In this document: positions 4,062-5,707 of the stretch, piece by piece
Layout: each line of letters opens with the position of its first letter
How positions within the stretch are numbered: position 1 is the stretch's first letter
From: Candidatus Bathyarchaeota archaeon
GTDB taxonomy: Archaea; Thermoproteota; Bathyarchaeia; Bathyarchaeales; Bathyarchaeaceae
Direction of reading: 5' to 3'
DNA: 5,707 bases
Assembly (NCBI GenBank): GCA_029879825.1
Contig: JAOUPL010000077.1
Span: 1-5,707, forward strand
Translations under genes and position numbers: made by a program
Notes under the pieces: model-generated
What the model was told of the DNA's origin: nothing
What the model saw: the letters and a program-made list of their open reading frames with translations, nothing else
Databases searched by the model: none

Positions 4062-5660
4062 TTAGTTGTCGCCAAAAACATTTCTTATTTTTGGATGTAG
4101 AGCATCGCCGATTTTTTGAGTGGCTTCACGTCTAAATTTATTAAGTTCCTTCTGCCTCTCCTCAAATTCAGCACTTGAGTAAAGCTCCTCAGGGTGCAGG
4201 TAAATATCATCTACCATCCTTATCGCTTTTGGCACCTTAAAGCCTGTGGGGGAATCTATCCAGTCTTCAAGCCCTCCTCTTAATAGAGAATCCAGTATAG
4301 CCATCGTATGTTCCAGTGTGATCTCTTTGTAACGTGCTCCTTCACCCACTCCTCCCGTATTTAAAAGGAAGTAATTCATATGAGAAAGACCTCTCAAGAT
4401 TCCATAGAGTCTGTTGGCATGCTCTGCTCTGTCACCAGACATAAAGGGATCGTAGAAAAACTCGCTTCTAATCCTCCCTGCTTTGGTTGGATCACCTGCT
4501 GATGATTCCATTGCTTGCCCCAAAATCATTAAAGTTACCGCTTGTTCCAGAGTCAATTTTGCTATCGCAGGGATCAACGGCCCTCTGGTGATAAGAATTA
4601 GGTTGTCAATCCTATCCACATCGATATAGGGGCTGGCGTGCATAAAATCTCTTCTCGGTATAACTGCTCTTCCATTTGATGTTCTTTCCAGTTTGTAAAA
4701 GTCAAGGTCTCCGTCTTCGGTCACATAAACATTCTCACACAATGTTCCCGGTTTTAATAAGCCATAGAATATTTCCCGTTGTTCCCCCGGGTTTACATCC
4801 TCTGTTTTTACAAATATTCCTCCAGCTTCGAAGCCATGAAAAGAACCATCTGGCATGAGAGTTCCACCATCGTCTTGAATAATCCAAGATTTTTCCTTTC
4901 CTTTTCTTGCTAGGATCCTGCATGTTGTACTCGTTTTCCCATTTGCGCTTAAAGCGAGAAGTAATGTTCTAACATTTCGGTAATCCCCATGCGCTGACTG
5001 GAGATAATCCTCCCTACAACCTGCATGGAGGAAAATTCCACCCCTTCTAGTTTTAGCAATCCAATCCTCTGCAGCGAAAACTCCCTTCTTAAATTCGCCT
5101 ATGTAGTTGCTGTTTCTAACTATTTTAACAATCCTTCCATCATCCAGCATAGCCAATCTTATGGTGATGTCTTTTTGTGGAAGGGGCTTTGATTTATTAG
5201 CTTCGAAAGCTTCGTCAGCGAAAAATAAGATTTGGTATGTTGGCTCTTTAACCCCCCGTTTTATGGGTATAAAAAGATTCTTTCCACCGTAGGCAACATG
5301 AGCAAATCGTTCAGGGACAATTAACCTGACTGTCGTTTCACTACTTTCATTACTCACAAGTCTATCAATAGAAATCAGTTTTTCTTTGGCCAAAGCTTTT
5401 TCGCATTGGGCTAACAGTTGGAGTTCTTCTTCGCCGAAAGGATAGTCAACACTGTTTTTGGTAAACATAGCTGCCCTAGAAGTAGGTTCACTTTTGGCAA
5501 CGAAATTTCCGTATATAGTTTTCCTAACCCCGGGCTCGTTTTCCATAAGTAGCCTTAGTTCTTCATCAGAGGGATTATCCATCAACCTGTTTTCTTCTAT
5601 CGCCTTTCTCCTAACTCTATCAGCGGTTTTAACAAATTTTTCTAAGTCAAATTTTGACAT
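4062..5660 (-). CDS. pckA: phosphoenolpyruvate carboxykinase (ATP), divergent archaeal form
   Basis: 532 residues from the chosen ATG, normal for ATP-type PEPCK (EC 4.1.1.49), which interconverts oxaloacetate + ATP and PEP + ADP + CO2 in the cytosol; in archaea it serves gluconeogenesis or anaplerosis. Landmarks, numbered from this ATG: YIGEFKKG (186-193), with the metal-binding Lys192; His212; the kinase-1 P-loop ALSANGKT (236-243), with Lys242 and Thr243; the metal-binding pair Asp263-Asp264; FEAGGIFVKT (277-286), equivalent to the family FEGGCYAKT; Arg331 in NGRAVIPRR; and LLNTGG near 432-437. The P-loop (ANGKT for GTGKT) and DDGGT (for DDEHGW) differ from bacterial enzymes but retain the catalytic residues. 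A GTG at 5669-5667 is in frame, but it lies inside the Shine-Dalgarno site, so ATG at 5660 is preferred. Confidence 0.92.
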   Translation of the reverse strand: MSKFDLEKFVKTADRVRRKAIEENRLMDNPSDEELRLLMENEPGVRKTIYGNFVAKSEPTSRAAMFTKNSVDYPFGEEELQLLAQCEKALAKEKLISIDRLVSNESSETTVRLIVPERFAHVAYGGKNLFIPIKRGVKEPTYQILFFADEAFEANKSKPLPQKDITIRLAMLDDGRIVKIVRNSNYIGEFKKGVFAAEDWIAKTRRGGIFLHAGCREDYLQSAHGDYRNVRTLLLALSANGKTSTTCRILARKGKEKSWIIQDDGGTLMPDGSFHGFEAGGIFVKTEDVNPGEQREIFYGLLKPGTLCENVYVTEDGDLDFYKLERTSNGRAVIPRRDFMHASPYIDVDRIDNLILITRGPLIPAIAKLTLEQAVTLMILGQAMESSAGDPTKAGRIRSEFFYDPFMSGDRAEHANRLYGILRGLSHMNYFLLNTGGVGEGARYKEITLEHTMAILDSLLRGGLEDWIDSPTGFKVPKAIRMVDDIYLHPEELYSSAEFEERQKELNKFRREATQKIGDALHPKIRNVFGDN

Positions 5661-5665
5661 CGTAA

Positions 5666-5672
5666 CCACCTC
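5666..5672 (-). promoter_or_regulatory. Shine-Dalgarno site deciding the pckA start
   Basis: The minus strand reads GAGGTGG, a near-perfect anti-16S match, with its GAGGTG core 6 nt before ATG 5660. The in-frame GTG at 5669 is part of this motif and so is unlikely to be the initiator. Confidence 0.75.
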
Positions 5673-5707
5673 TCTTTATTCTCTTTCGGATTTCGTCTGG
5701 TTCTTTG

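Noticed and set aside
3715..4065. 116-aa plus-strand ORF crossing the tRNA
   Set aside because: The GAPGGIRTRDLRL-like peptide is the well-known antisense translation of a tRNA T-arm and acceptor. The frame lies over tRNA-Thr and non-coding flanks.
5647..5707. Possible 3' end of a gene upstream of pckA on the minus strand (peptide ending GGYDVKI, overlapping the pckA start)
   Set aside because: Nineteen residues at the window edge. Another frame also gives a short open stretch ending at 5676, so the true frame cannot be chosen.

Overview
The window looks archaeal. It carries an Alba chromatin protein, a tRNA-Thr with a 16-nt intron at the canonical 37/38 position, TTTAAA-type TATA elements, strong anti-16S Shine-Dalgarno sites and a divergent ATP-type PEP carboxykinase. 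The gene mix would suit an uncultured lineage such as Bathyarchaeia, but that is an inference; the sequence proves only 'archaeon'.

Layout. Positions 1-126 hold the Arg/Tyr-rich C-terminal tail of an unidentified plus-strand gene. Converging on it is a minus-strand cluster: alba (1353-1072), an OB-fold nucleic-acid-binding protein (1060-404), and a very small gene at 288-145 that standard ORF calling misses because it has an in-frame TGA. The translation of this gene is a complete stand-alone YHS metal-binding domain, and the TGA sits exactly where the family has the first Cys of its CxxxC motif. It is a candidate selenoprotein, or another recoded or recently broken gene, and is the most interesting item here.

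Positions 1354-1570 hold the alba promoter and a weakly supported structured element. Next come uppP (2353-1571, minus; polyprenyl-diphosphate phosphatase) and, divergent from it, an MFS transporter (2469-3587, plus); they share a 115-bp promoter region. A gene-free stretch with one hairpin follows. Then come tRNA-Thr(UGU) (3870-3777, minus), a long inverted repeat, and pckA (5660-4062, minus), whose start is fixed by a near-perfect Shine-Dalgarno site.

Functionally, alba and the OB-fold gene form a nucleic-acid-binding pair that is probably co-transcribed, with the YHS gene perhaps on the same transcript. UppP recycles the lipid carrier for surface glycans, and PckA links oxaloacetate with PEP in central metabolism. 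No mobile element, CRISPR array or phage gene was seen.
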